DNA of 64,000 bases from an uncultured Flavobacterium sp. (GCA_937773775.1 CALJVL010000013.1:62001-126000), one strand, 5' to 3'. Shown: positions 37,889 to 45,025, counted from the first letter of the stretch. Notes: generated from the sequence alone by a model not told the origin. Made by a program: numbers and translations.

Positions 37889-37925
37889 AACCAAGAAGCA
37901 ATTGATTGTTTCTTGGTTTTTTTTT
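37889..37925 (+). terminator. Terminator of the acyl-CoA dehydrogenase gene
   Basis: Stem AACCAAGAA with TTCTTGGTT, extended by CAAT/ATTG around a short loop, followed by a long T-run. Confidence 0.85.
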
Positions 37926-37988
37926 GCAGAAAAATAATAATAATATTGTGTTAATATTGCAAAACAAACCGTTATTCTGTTTTTTTTT

Positions 37989-37996
37989 TATATTTG
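37989..37996 (+). promoter_or_regulatory. -7-like box left of the insertion sequence
   Basis: TATATTTG matches TAnnTTTG. Its last 5 bases belong to the left copy of the IS target duplication; before insertion it would have stood about 50 bases upstream of the lipoprotein gene now at 39504. No clear -33 box is seen. Confidence 0.4.
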
Positions 37997-38000
37997 CTTT
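37992..38000 (+). repeat. Left target site duplication
   Basis: ATTTGCTTT, identical to 39455-39463 at the right end of the IS. Confidence 0.9.
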
Positions 38001-38019
38001 CATTGTTGTCCGATAAAAA

Positions 38020-38043
38020 AAGAAGCCAAATTAATGGCTTCTT
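38020..38043 (-). terminator. Hairpin inside the left end of the IS
   Basis: A 9-bp stem AAGAAGCCA/TGGCTTCTT with a 6-base loop. Read on the minus strand it is followed by seven T, so it may end transcripts leaving the IS leftwards. Read on the plus strand it could shield the transposase mRNA from read-in transcripts. Confidence 0.55.
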
Positions 38044-38082
38044 AAAATAATCGTAATTTAGAGTTGCAAAATTCAAATAACG

Positions 38083-39303
38083 ATGGGTAAAAATAAGTAT
38101 TTTTCGACTAAGTCTGTTTTCGGACAGCTAATTTCTTTAATAGATGATTCAATGATTCAGAAAGCTGTTGAGAAATATAATTCAGACAGATATGTAAAAC
38201 GCTTCAAGAGTCAAGATCATTTATTTAGTATGATTTTTTGTTGCATAGAAAAGTGCAACTCTTTACGAGAAGTATCTGGGGGAATGCTTGGTTTGTCTGG
38301 CAAAGAAGAAACTGTTAGAATCAACTCTCTTCCCAAAAAGAGTACTTTGGCGGATGCCAACAAGGGGCGCAAGGTTGAGTTTTTTGAAGAAATTTACAAC
38401 AATTTACTTCAGAAATATAGCTTCGTTTTATCGGACAGTCGAATTAAAGAAGCTTTGAAGAAGAATGTTAAGATTGTAGATAGCACCACAATAAGCTTGT
38501 TTAAAGATATATTAAAATGTGTTGGCAGAAAGTCTGTTGACGGAAAAAGTAAAGGAGGAATTAAATCGCATAGTGTGATAAATGCCGATGAAAAAGTACC
38601 CAGTTTAGTTTGGTTCACATCAGCCACAACGCATGATCATCAGTTTTTGAAAAGACTAAAATGCGATGAACATACCGTTTATATATTTGACAAAGGATAC
38701 AATGATTACAAAGCTTTTGAGCATTTTACAAATCAAAAAACAGGTTTTGTAACCCGAATAAAAGAAAATGCGAAATTTGAAGTAACACAAAAAAATGACA
38801 TTCCAGGAAACATTCACAGCGGTGTTTTATCGGACGAAATCATTGAAGTTGAAGTCAATAAAGAAGGCGTAAAAACCACTTTGAAATTAAGAAAAATAAA
38901 GTACTATGACAGAGAACACAAAAGAAGCTTTGAGTTTATTAGTAATTTGTTTGACTTCAGAGCAGACACAATAGCTGCACTTTATAAAATACGTTGGCAG
39001 ATAGAGCTTTTGTTCAAACAAATTAAGCAAAATTTTCCACTAAAATATTTTTTAGGAGACAATGAAAACGCTATTAAAATCCAAATTTACTGTGTTCTAA
39101 TAGTAAATCTATTGCTAGGCGTGGTAAAGAAAAGCTTGAAACGACAATGGTCTTTCTCGAATTTAGTTAGTTTTTGTAGAATTCATTTATTCAATTACAT
39201 TCACCTAACTAAGTTTTTAGAAAGTCCTGAAAAAGACTGGGAATTAAATATTCAAAGCTATGGTCAATTAGGTTTGTTTGATGATTATTTAGCAACCGGA
39301 TAA
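38083..39303 (+). CDS. IS4 family transposase
   Basis: The 406-residue transposase has an N-terminal DUF4372-like part (SVFGQLISLIDDSMIQKAVE), then the DDE catalytic core: first Asp in VDSTTISLF near 141, second Asp in YIFDKGYNDYKAF, and the IS4 YREK signature in YKIRWQIELLFKQIK, which carries the Glu. The frame is intact. It cuts at the 19-bp ends and moves the element by cut and paste. Start ATG 38083 (MGKNKYFSTKS). Confidence 0.95.
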   Translation: MGKNKYFSTKSVFGQLISLIDDSMIQKAVEKYNSDRYVKRFKSQDHLFSMIFCCIEKCNSLREVSGGMLGLSGKEETVRINSLPKKSTLADANKGRKVEFFEEIYNNLLQKYSFVLSDSRIKEALKKNVKIVDSTTISLFKDILKCVGRKSVDGKSKGGIKSHSVINADEKVPSLVWFTSATTHDHQFLKRLKCDEHTVYIFDKGYNDYKAFEHFTNQKTGFVTRIKENAKFEVTQKNDIPGNIHSGVLSDEIIEVEVNKEGVKTTLKLRKIKYYDREHKRSFEFISNLFDFRADTIAALYKIRWQIELLFKQIKQNFPLKYFLGDNENAIKIQIYCVLIVNLLLGVVKKSLKRQWSFSNLVSFCRIHLFNYIHLTKFLESPEKDWELNIQSYGQLGLFDDYLATG

Positions 39304-39454
39304 AATTCGATAGAACAAGCCAAAAATTATATTTTTTAGTACATCGAATTCTCAAGAAAGTAGTAGAAAACAAGCTGAACTAGGTTAAAACCTCGTTAAG
39401 CCTTGAAAAATAAAGAAAAAATAACGTTCCGATTATTTTTATCGGACAACAATG

Positions 39455-39463
39455 ATTTGCTTT
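39455..39463 (+). repeat. Right target site duplication
   Basis: ATTTGCTTT, identical to 37992-38000. Confidence 0.9.
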
Positions 39464-39503
39464 AATTAATCAGAAATATTATACGTTATTAAAATTAAAA
39501 ATT

Positions 39504-40424
39504 ATGAAAAAAATGTTTTTTGTCATTGTAATGATGATTGTTGCTTTTGTTGTAAGTACTTCTTGTAGTAATGATGCTCTAAAAACCGAAAACGAGGTTA
39601 AAAATGTAGATTATTCAAGTCTTAAATTAAATACTCAAAAAAAAATAAGTTTAATTAGTGCTAGGTTTGATGATGAAACAAAGCTGAGAAATATGGTATC
39701 TAGATATGTAGGTGTAAGGAAGATCGATTTGTCTAGAAAAAAGGTTTCTGATAATAGTTTAACATTTCCTATTTCGTTGCCGATTCATTACAGCTCAAAA
39801 GAGAGAGACTTCATGTTATCGTTTTATAATGAGCTAGCAAATTGTTATGATGATAAGGTTTTAGAATTAATTTCTAAAAAAAGATTAGAGATTAATTCTA
39901 AGAATTTCTCTGATGATTTTAAAACCGAGGTTGATTTTCTTTTTTATGCTTTTGAAGGTGTTGTTAAGGAGGTTTTTAAAGTAAGAAAAGAAATTGGAGG
40001 AACTTCCCTGCAAAGCAAATCCGTAGGTTCAGGATTAAAGGAATGTCTTGAAAAAAATGGGGCGTCAGGAAAAGATATAGGTAGAAATTTGGTTTTAGGT
40101 GCTGCGACAGGTGCTGTAGCGGGCGGGTATGCAGGTGCTACAGCGGGTACTTTTACAGTTCCGATTTTGGGGACTGCAGTGGGAGCCGTTGGTGGTGCGG
40201 TTTTTGGTGCAGCTACAGGCTCAGTTAGCGCAGTGGTGGGCGGTTTGTTTTGGCCTGCAATTGATTGTATTAGATATCTTACTAAGTATGAAGAAAAATA
40301 TTTAGAGGATGAATTTTTTCAAGAAGAAATGCCTTTTATTGATTTAACTAGTGAAAAAAAACAGATCTTTAATGATTTTTTGAATACACCTGTAACTAGT
40401 AATGTTAAAATTATTGAATTGTAG
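39504..40424 (+). CDS. Lipoprotein with a glycine-zipper hydrophobic domain, unknown function
   Basis: This 306-residue protein starts MKKMFFVIVMMIVAFVVSTSCS, a lipoprotein signal with the cysteine at 21. Residues 25-175 are charged and helical. Residues about 194-250 are a long Gly/Ala-rich hydrophobic stretch (LGAATGAVAGGYAGATAG, then AVGAVGGAVFGAATGSVSAV) with repeated GxxxG spacing, as in membrane-inserting glycine zippers and some bacteriocins. A charged tail of about 50 residues follows. I do not recognise the family. The next gene, 4 bases later, encodes a small membrane protein; the pair could be a membrane-active protein with its partner. The IS has separated it from a possible upstream promoter. 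Confidence 0.75.
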   Translation: MKKMFFVIVMMIVAFVVSTSCSNDALKTENEVKNVDYSSLKLNTQKKISLISARFDDETKLRNMVSRYVGVRKIDLSRKKVSDNSLTFPISLPIHYSSKERDFMLSFYNELANCYDDKVLELISKKRLEINSKNFSDDFKTEVDFLFYAFEGVVKEVFKVRKEIGGTSLQSKSVGSGLKECLEKNGASGKDIGRNLVLGAATGAVAGGYAGATAGTFTVPILGTAVGAVGGAVFGAATGSVSAVVGGLFWPAIDCIRYLTKYEEKYLEDEFFQEEMPFIDLTSEKKQIFNDFLNTPVTSNVKIIEL

Positions 40425-40428
40425 ATTT

Positions 40429-40854
40429 ATGGAAAAAGAAAATAAAATTAGTGGCTTTGATTTTTTTCGAGATATTGGAATCCCTTTTGTGACAATAGGA
40501 GTGATGTTTTATTTTGCTTATTGGGATAGTAGGCCTATAGATTCGAGTTATTTAATGTATAGGCAATTGTTTTTGGCTGTTTTTTTTAATTATTTTGTAA
40601 CGAAAATGATTTATTGGAAAGTAAAGAAAGAGTTTAATGTTTCTAAATTGTATGTGTTGTTGTGGGAAATAGGTGCTCCTTTAATATCGATGTTTCTTGT
40701 GTTTATTTCGCTTTTAATAGAAAACAAGTTTTATAATTGGAATTTTTTAATTAGTAGTAGTGGAGATACAAATATCTATGTAGCAATAGTTGTGTTTTTT
40801 TTGTTTTTATTTTTTCTGTATAAAGGGATTTTATTTGTTGTTAAGAAAAAATAA
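40429..40854 (+). CDS. Small four-helix membrane protein next to the glycine-zipper lipoprotein
   Basis: This 141-residue protein has about four membrane segments (VTIGVMFYFAYW near 20, LFLAVFFNYFVTKMIYW near 50, EIGAPLISMFLVFISLLI near 85, IYVAIVVFFLFLFFLYKG near 120) and a short charged start. The ATG at 40429 (MEKENKISGF) is preferred to an earlier frame start at 40402 that overlaps the lipoprotein gene. Spacing of 4 bases to the lipoprotein gene implies one operon. No family is recognised. A role as immunity or membrane partner is speculation from gene order. Confidence 0.7.
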   Translation: MEKENKISGFDFFRDIGIPFVTIGVMFYFAYWDSRPIDSSYLMYRQLFLAVFFNYFVTKMIYWKVKKEFNVSKLYVLLWEIGAPLISMFLVFISLLIENKFYNWNFLISSSGDTNIYVAIVVFFLFLFFLYKGILFVVKKK

Positions 40855-40886
40855 TAATTTATAATTTATAATTCATAATTAATGTT

Positions 40887-40894
40887 TACTTTTG
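40887..40894 (+). promoter_or_regulatory. -7 promoter box of rpsU
   Basis: TACTTTTG matches TAnnTTTG and lies 29 bases before the rpsU ATG. Confidence 0.55.
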
Positions 40895-40905
40895 CACACT
40901 TAACG

Positions 40906-40915
40906 AAAGGGGGTG
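40906..40915 (+). promoter_or_regulatory. Strong Shine-Dalgarno of rpsU
   Basis: AAAGGGGGTG pairs with the 3' end of 16S rRNA over about 9 bases (one G-U pair), 8 bases before the ATG at 40924. Other genes in this window lack such a site. It also decides the start: the ATG at 40924 (MLIIPIKDGENID) rather than 40882. Confidence 0.75.
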
Positions 40916-40923
40916 TCAATATT

Positions 40924-41118
40924 ATGTTAATTATACCAATTAAAGACGGAGAAAATATCGATAGAGCATTAAAGCGCTATAAAAGAAAATTTGATAAAAC
41001 AGGAACTGTTCGTCAGTTAAGAGCACGTACTGCTTTTATTAAACCTTCTGTAAAAAATAGAATTAAAGTTCAAAAAGCAGCTTACATTCAAAACATGAGA
41101 GATAATTTAGAGAACTAA
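40924..41118 (+). CDS. rpsU: 30S ribosomal protein bS21
   Basis: This 64-residue basic protein matches bS21: MLIIPIKDGENIDRALKRYK, KFDKTGTVRQLRARTAF and a Lys/Arg-rich C-terminus. It sits at the 3' end of 16S rRNA, near the anti-Shine-Dalgarno. In Flavobacterium this protein, with bS18 and bS6, is known to cover the anti-Shine-Dalgarno, and its own mRNA keeps a strong Shine-Dalgarno, giving feedback control. The sequence here shows exactly that site. The gene ends in a hairpin that overlaps the xerC promoter. Confidence 0.95.
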   Translation: MLIIPIKDGENIDRALKRYKRKFDKTGTVRQLRARTAFIKPSVKNRIKVQKAAYIQNMRDNLEN

Positions 41119-41140
41119 GTTATATCTTCTAGAATTAATT

Positions 41141-41187
41141 ACCGTTAGTCATCAATTTTTTATAACTTTGATGTTAACGGTTTTTTT
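41141..41187 (+). terminator. rpsU terminator overlapping the xerC promoter
   Basis: Arms CCGTTAGTCATCAA and TTGATGTTAACGG pair with a small internal bulge and lead into seven T that touch the xerC ATG. The -7 box TAACTTTG at 41163-41170 lies in the loop and right arm. Confidence 0.65.
41163..41170 (+). promoter_or_regulatory. -7 promoter box of xerC
   Basis: TAACTTTG matches TAnnTTTG and lies 17 bases before the xerC ATG, inside the terminator hairpin of rpsU. Confidence 0.5.
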
Positions 41188-42096
41188 ATGGTTACTACTA
41201 CTACTACTACTACTACTGCATTTAGGGATTATCTAGAAAAGGAGAAAAAATACTCTCCTCACACGATAAATGCCTACTCGAATGATATAGCGAACTTACA
41301 GTCATTCAATAAAATTCATTTTGATCAAGATGATATAGAAAGGGTAGATTACAGTCAAATTAGAACTTGGATTGTTTCTCTTGTTGATAATGGTGTGTCG
41401 AATGTTTCAGTAAACAGGAAGATATCGTCATTGAAAGCCTTTTATAAATTTCTATTGAAAATTAAGCAAATTGAAGTTAACCCGCTGATTAAGCATAGGA
41501 CCTTAAAAATCTCAAAGAAACTTCAAATTCCTTTTTCAGAAAAAGAGGTTGCCGAAGTGTTGACTGGGATTCAAAATCCATCTGGTTTTGAAGAAGTGAG
41601 GGATAAATTGATAATAGATTTGTTTTATACCACAGGAATACGAAGAGCGGAACTGATTCATCTAAAAGGTCTAGATGTTGATTTTTTAAATAACACGATA
41701 AAGGTTTTAGGTAAAAGAAACAAAGAGAGAATTATCCCTGTTTTGCCGATTATAAAGGACGAGCTTTCCTTGTATGTTGTTGAGAGGTCGTCTTTAGAAT
41801 CGATTAAGGATAAGGAGTTTCTTTTTCTAACAAAAAAAGGGTTGAAATTAAACGATTCTTTTGTGTATCGTTTAATAAATTCATACTTTAGTAAAGCCTC
41901 TAACAAAGTAAAAAAAAGCCCGCATATTTTACGACATACGTTCGCGACTCATTTATTAAATAATGGGGCTGATTTGAATTCGGTGAAGGAGTTATTAGGG
42001 CATGCGAGTTTAGCTTCGACACAAATTTATACACACAGTAGCTTGTCTGAGCTAAAAAAAGTTTACGAAGATTCTCATCCAAGAAATAAAAGATAA
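41188..42096 (+). CDS. xerC: Tyrosine recombinase XerC
   Basis: This 302-residue tyrosine recombinase has the N-terminal SAM-like DNA-binding domain (YLEKEKKYSPHTINAYSNDI) and the catalytic domain with TGIRRAELIHL (first Arg), HILRHTFATHLL (His-x-x-Arg), LGHASLASTQIYTHSS (His and the nucleophile Tyr). It resolves chromosome dimers at dif sites; the presence beside rpsU and hpf is the usual flavobacterial order. Residues 3-10 are eight threonines encoded by eight ACT repeats, an unusual N-terminus directly after the start codon. Confidence 0.95.
   Translation: MVTTTTTTTTAFRDYLEKEKKYSPHTINAYSNDIANLQSFNKIHFDQDDIERVDYSQIRTWIVSLVDNGVSNVSVNRKISSLKAFYKFLLKIKQIEVNPLIKHRTLKISKKLQIPFSEKEVAEVLTGIQNPSGFEEVRDKLIIDLFYTTGIRRAELIHLKGLDVDFLNNTIKVLGKRNKERIIPVLPIIKDELSLYVVERSSLESIKDKEFLFLTKKGLKLNDSFVYRLINSYFSKASNKVKKSPHILRHTFATHLLNNGADLNSVKELLGHASLASTQIYTHSSLSELKKVYEDSHPRNKR
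41194..41217 (+). repeat. (ACT)8 microsatellite in the start of xerC
   Basis: Eight uninterrupted ACT units encode Thr3 to Thr10. Changes in copy number would keep the frame and alter only the N-terminal length. Confidence 0.9.
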
Positions 42097-42130
42097 TTCA
42101 CAAAAGGTTTAACCATTAAATTAATTGATT

Positions 42131-42433
42131 ATGAAGGTAAATGTTCACGCAGTCAACTTTAACGTTGACGGGAAGCTGGTAGATTTTGTTCAAGACAGAA
42201 TGGATAAATTAGAGAAGTATTACGATAAGGTAGTGTCTGTAGATGTCTATTTGAAAGTGGAGAAGACAAGTGATAAAGAAAATAAGATTGTTGAGGTAAA
42301 GATGAACGTTCCTGGAGATGATTTTATGGTAAAAAAGCAATGTAAAACTTTTGAAGAAGGGATTGAATTGTCGGCCGAATCTTTGGGGAGATTATTGGTT
42401 AAAAGGAAAGAAAAAATGAGTCCGCATATATAA
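42131..42433 (+). CDS. hpf: Ribosome hibernation factor HPF / RaiA family
   Basis: This 100-residue protein matches the short HPF/RaiA family: MKVNVHAVNFNVDGKLVDFV, KLEKYYDKVVSVDVYLKV, NKIVEVKMNVPGDDFMVKK, FEEGIELSAESLGRLLVKRK. Such proteins bind the 30S decoding centre and hold ribosomes inactive in stationary phase. The start is the ATG at 42131; an in-frame TTG at 42125 is less likely. It follows xerC by 34 bases, and a GAAA-loop terminator lies 55 bases after its stop. Confidence 0.9.
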   Translation: MKVNVHAVNFNVDGKLVDFVQDRMDKLEKYYDKVVSVDVYLKVEKTSDKENKIVEVKMNVPGDDFMVKKQCKTFEEGIELSAESLGRLLVKRKEKMSPHI

Positions 42434-42457
42434 TATTAAAGTTTTTTTAAAAAATGT

Positions 42458-42487
42458 TTTGATTGAGAGATAAAATCTCTACATTTG
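42458..42487 (+). promoter_or_regulatory. Promoter of the tRNA-tuf operon
   Basis: TTTG (42458-42461), 18 bases, then TACATTTG (42480-42487): the best two-box promoter in the window. The next feature downstream is a hairpin and then the tRNA cluster. Confidence 0.7.
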
Positions 42488-42488
42488 C

Positions 42489-42516
42489 AGTCCGTTAGAA
42501 ATAGCGGACTTTTTTT
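42489..42516 (+). terminator. GAAA-loop hairpin with T-run before the tRNA cluster
   Basis: A 9-bp stem AGTCCGTTA/TAGCGGACT (one G-U pair) closes a GAAA loop and is followed by T-run 42510-42516. It can end hpf transcripts, but it also lies at the very start of transcripts from the promoter at 42458-42487, so it may act as an attenuator. Confidence 0.7.
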
Positions 42517-42523
42517 ATAATAA

Positions 42524-42597
42524 GCCGATGTAGCTCAGTTGGCTAGAGCAGCTGATTTGTAATCAGCAGGTCGTGGGTTCGAGTCCCTCTATCGGCT
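42524..42597 (+). tRNA. tRNA-Thr (anticodon UGU)
   Basis: Acceptor GCCGATG pairs with TATCGGC; anticodon stem CTGAT/ATCAG surrounds TTGTAA with anticodon TGT; the TPsiC arm GTGGG-TTCGAGT-CCCTC is present. CCA is not encoded. Confidence 0.95.
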
Positions 42598-42611
42598 CTT
42601 TATTTTAATTT

Positions 42612-42693
42612 GGGGAGATACTCAAGCGGTCAACGAGGGCAGACTGTAAATCTGCTGGCTACGCCTTCACAGGTTCGAATCCTGTTCTCCCCA
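42612..42693 (+). tRNA. tRNA-Tyr (anticodon GUA)
   Basis: Acceptor GGGGAGA pairs with TCTCCCC; anticodon GTA in CAGACTGTAAATCTG; a long variable arm as expected for tRNA-Tyr (82 bases). Confidence 0.95.
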
Positions 42694-42707
42694 CATGAAT
42701 TATAGAT

Positions 42708-42780
42708 GCGAGAGTAGCTCAGTTGGTAGAGCGTCAGCCTTCCAAGCTGAGGGTCGCGGGTTCGAATCCCGTCTCTCGCT
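42708..42780 (+). tRNA. tRNA-Gly (anticodon UCC)
   Basis: Acceptor GCGAGAG pairs with CTCTCGC; anticodon TCC in CAGCCTTCCAAGCTG; TPsiC arm GCGGGTTCGAATCCCGT. Confidence 0.95.
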
Positions 42781-42791
42781 CTTTATTTCTT

Positions 42792-42863
42792 GCCGGTGTA
42801 GCTCAGGGGTAGAGCGTTTCCTTGGTAAGGAAGAGGTCACGGGTTCAATTCCCGTCATTGGCT
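42792..42863 (+). tRNA. tRNA-Thr (anticodon GGU)
   Basis: Acceptor GCCGGTG pairs with CATTGGC (two G-U pairs); anticodon GGT in TTTCCTTGGTAAGGAA; TPsiC arm ACGGGTTCAATTCCCGT. Confidence 0.95.
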
Positions 42864-42946
42864 CTAACAAAAGGAAAAAATAGAAGTAGTAGTAAAATAA
42901 AAAGTAGAATTTATAACTAAATTATTAATAACTAAATTTAACAAAA

Positions 42947-44131
42947 ATGGCAAAAGAAAATTTTAATCGTACCAAGCCACACTTGAATATTGGTACAATT
43001 GGTCATGTTGACCATGGAAAAACAACTTTAACAGCTGCAATTACAAAAGTATTAGCTGAGATAGGTGGTACTGAAGTTCGTGATTTTGCATCTATTGATA
43101 ATGCTCCTGAAGAAAAAGAAAGAGGTATTACAATTAATACATCTCATGTAGAGTATGAAACAGAGAATAGACATTATGCTCACGTAGATTGTCCAGGTCA
43201 CGCGGATTATGTAAAAAACATGGTTACTGGTGCTGCTCAAATGGATGGTGCAATTTTAGTTTGTGCTGCAACTGATGGTCCTATGCCTCAAACAAGAGAA
43301 CATATCTTACTTGCTAGACAAGTAGGTGTTCCTAGTATTGTAGTGTTTTTAAACAAAGCAGATATGGTTGATGATGAAGAGTTAATGGAATTAGTTGAAA
43401 TGGAGACTAGAGAATTATTATCTTTCTATGATTATGATGGTGATAATACTCCTATTATTACTGGATCTGCTTTAGGTGGATTAAATGGTGATGCAGAATG
43501 GACTCCAAAAATTATAGAATTAATGGCTGCTGTTGATTCTTGGATTCAAGAACCAGTAAGAGATAATGAAAAGCCTTTCTTAATGCCAGTTGAAGATGTA
43601 TTTACAATTACAGGTAGAGGTACTGTAGCTACTGGTAGAATTGAAACAGGTGTTGCAAATACTGGTGATGCTGTTGATATTATTGGTATGGGTGCTGAAA
43701 AATTAGCTTCTACAGTTACTGGAGTTGAGATGTTTAGAAAAATTTTAGATAGAGGTGAAGCTGGTGATAATGTTGGTATCTTATTAAGAGGTATTGAGAA
43801 AACAGATATTAAAAGAGGAATGGTGATTTGTAAACCAGGATCTGTTAAACCACATGCTAAATTTGAAGCTGAGGTTTATATTTTGAAGAAAGAAGAGGGT
43901 GGTAGACATACTCCTTTCCATAATAAATATCGACCACAGTTCTATATTAGAACAACTGATGTTACAGGTGAGATATTTTTACCTGATGGAACTGAGATGG
44001 TAATGCCTGGTGATAACTTAACTATTACTGTAGAGTTAATTGCTCCTGTTGCAATGAGTGAAGGATTAAGATTTGCAATCCGAGAAGGTGGTAGAACTGT
44101 TGGAGCTGGACAGATTACTAAATTACTTTAG
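42947..44131 (+). CDS. tuf: Translation elongation factor Tu
   Basis: EF-Tu brings aminoacyl-tRNA to the ribosome as a GTP complex. The 394 residues show all G-domain motifs: [14 protein letters not shown] (P-loop), [14 protein letters not shown] (switch I), [12 protein letters not shown] (G3), [11 protein letters not shown] (G4), then domain 2 ([13 protein letters not shown]) and domain 3 (RYRPQFY-type [15 protein letters not shown]). It lies between four tRNA genes and tRNA-Trp, the common Bacteroidota order. The codon use is strongly AT-ending, as in highly expressed genes here, and the frame is undamaged. Confidence 0.98.
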   Translation: MAKENFNRTKPHLNIGTIGHVDHGKTTLTAAITKVLAEIGGTEVRDFASIDNAPEEKERGITINTSHVEYETENRHYAHVDCPGHADYVKNMVTGAAQMDGAILVCAATDGPMPQTREHILLARQVGVPSIVVFLNKADMVDDEELMELVEMETRELLSFYDYDGDNTPIITGSALGGLNGDAEWTPKIIELMAAVDSWIQEPVRDNEKPFLMPVEDVFTITGRGTVATGRIETGVANTGDAVDIIGMGAEKLASTVTGVEMFRKILDRGEAGDNVGILLRGIEKTDIKRGMVICKPGSVKPHAKFEAEVYILKKEEGGRHTPFHNKYRPQFYIRTTDVTGEIFLPDGTEMVMPGDNLTITVELIAPVAMSEGLRFAIREGGRTVGAGQITKLL

Positions 44132-44184
44132 TAATAAACATAAGTTTGACAGTAAAGGAATTTGATTGTTCCATTTGCTGTTAA

Positions 44185-44257
44185 ACGGGTGTAGCTCAAT
44201 TGGTAGAGTAGTGGTCTCCAAAACCATTGGCTGGGAGTTCGAGTCTCTCCACCCGTG
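44185..44257 (+). tRNA. tRNA-Trp (anticodon CCA)
   Basis: Acceptor ACGGGTG pairs with CACCCGT; anticodon CCA in TGGTCTCCAAAACCA; TPsiC arm GGGAGTTCGAGTCTCTC. It lies between tuf and secE, its usual place in Bacteroidota. Confidence 0.95.
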
Positions 44258-44274
44258 CAAATAAAATAAGATAA

Positions 44275-44463
44275 ATGGCAAAAATAGGAATTATATATAA
44301 AGAGTCATTTGACGAGTTAATAATAAAGTGACTTGGCCAAGTTGGTCAGAATTACAAAGTAGTTCGATTGTTGTTGCTATTGCTTCTATAATTATTGCTT
44401 TAATTATTTATGGATGGATTCAGTTTTTAGTAATATTATGAATTTTTTTATAGTTTATTTTAA
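44275..44463 (+). pseudogene. secE: secE, frameshifted in this sequence
   Basis: Pieces of SecE, the essential small subunit of the SecYEG translocon, are readable in three frames: MAKIG at the start, then VTWPSWSELQSSSIVVAIAS and IIIALIIYG, ending MNFFYSLF. Single-base losses occur near 44288, 44321 and 44413. An intact gene would encode about 62 residues with one membrane helix. Because the gene is essential and lies in its normal place, the breaks are most likely sequence errors (see findings). Confidence 0.8.
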
Positions 44464-45025
44464 TGGTTAAGATGGAGTAAGAAGTAGAAAATAGAAATGG
44501 TATGTGCTCAGAGTGATGGGCGGTAAAGAGAATAAAGACAGTTGCTTTTATCGAAAAAGAAATTGATCGATTAGGGATGCATGATTTTGTTTCTCAGATC
44601 TTAGTTCCTACTGAAAAAGTTTATCAGATTAGAAATGGTAAAAAAGTAAGTAAAGAGAAAAATTTTTTTCCAGGTTATGTTATGGTTGAAGCTAATTTAG
44701 TGGTGAAGTACCTCATATTATTAAATCTGTTACTAATGTTTTAGGGTTTTTAGGAGCAACAAAAGGCGGTGATCCTGTTCCTATGAGAATCAGAGGATAA
44801 ATAGAATGTTAGGTAAAGTTGATGAGATGGCTCTTATCTGATGACATGTTAATATTCCTTTTAATATTGGTGAAACTGTTAAGGTTATAGATGGTCCATT
44901 TAATGGTTTTAATGCTGAAGATTGAGAATATTGATGAACAAAAGAAGAAACTAAAATTAATGGTGAAAATTTTCGGAAGAAAAACACCATTGGAGTTAAG
45001 TTTTATGCAAGTTGAAAAAATATAA
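44464..45025 (+). pseudogene. nusG: nusG, frameshifted in this sequence
   Basis: NusG links RNA polymerase to termination factor Rho and to the ribosome. Family segments are clear across frames: KWYVVRVMGGKEN-like start, EKEIDRLGMHDFVSQILVPT, EKVYQIRNGKKVSKEKNFFP-GYVMVEAN (NGN domain), SVTNVLGFLGATKGGDPVP, NIPFNIGETVKVIDGPFNGF (KOW domain), and [19 protein letters not shown] at the end. Several one- or two-base gaps and insertions break the frame. The exact start is uncertain because the first 60 bases are damaged. Essential gene; error more likely than loss. Confidence 0.8.

Larger units (their letters stand above)
38001..39454 (+). mobile_element. IS4-like insertion sequence, 1454 bp, complete
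   Basis: The element is bounded by a perfect 19-bp inverted repeat (38001-38019 and 39436-39454, CATTGTTGTCCGATAAAAA) and flanked by a perfect 9-bp direct duplication of target sequence, ATTTGCTTT. It carries one intact transposase gene. An internal hairpin at 38020-38043, with a T-run on its minus-strand side, lies between the left end and the transposase. Intact ends and an undamaged duplication mean the insertion is recent. Confidence 0.95.

Noticed and set aside
42695..42883. A 62-codon open frame across tRNA-Gly and tRNA-Thr
   Set aside because: It is simply the translation of two tRNA genes (SSVGRASAFQAEGRGFESRL is a well-known artefact).
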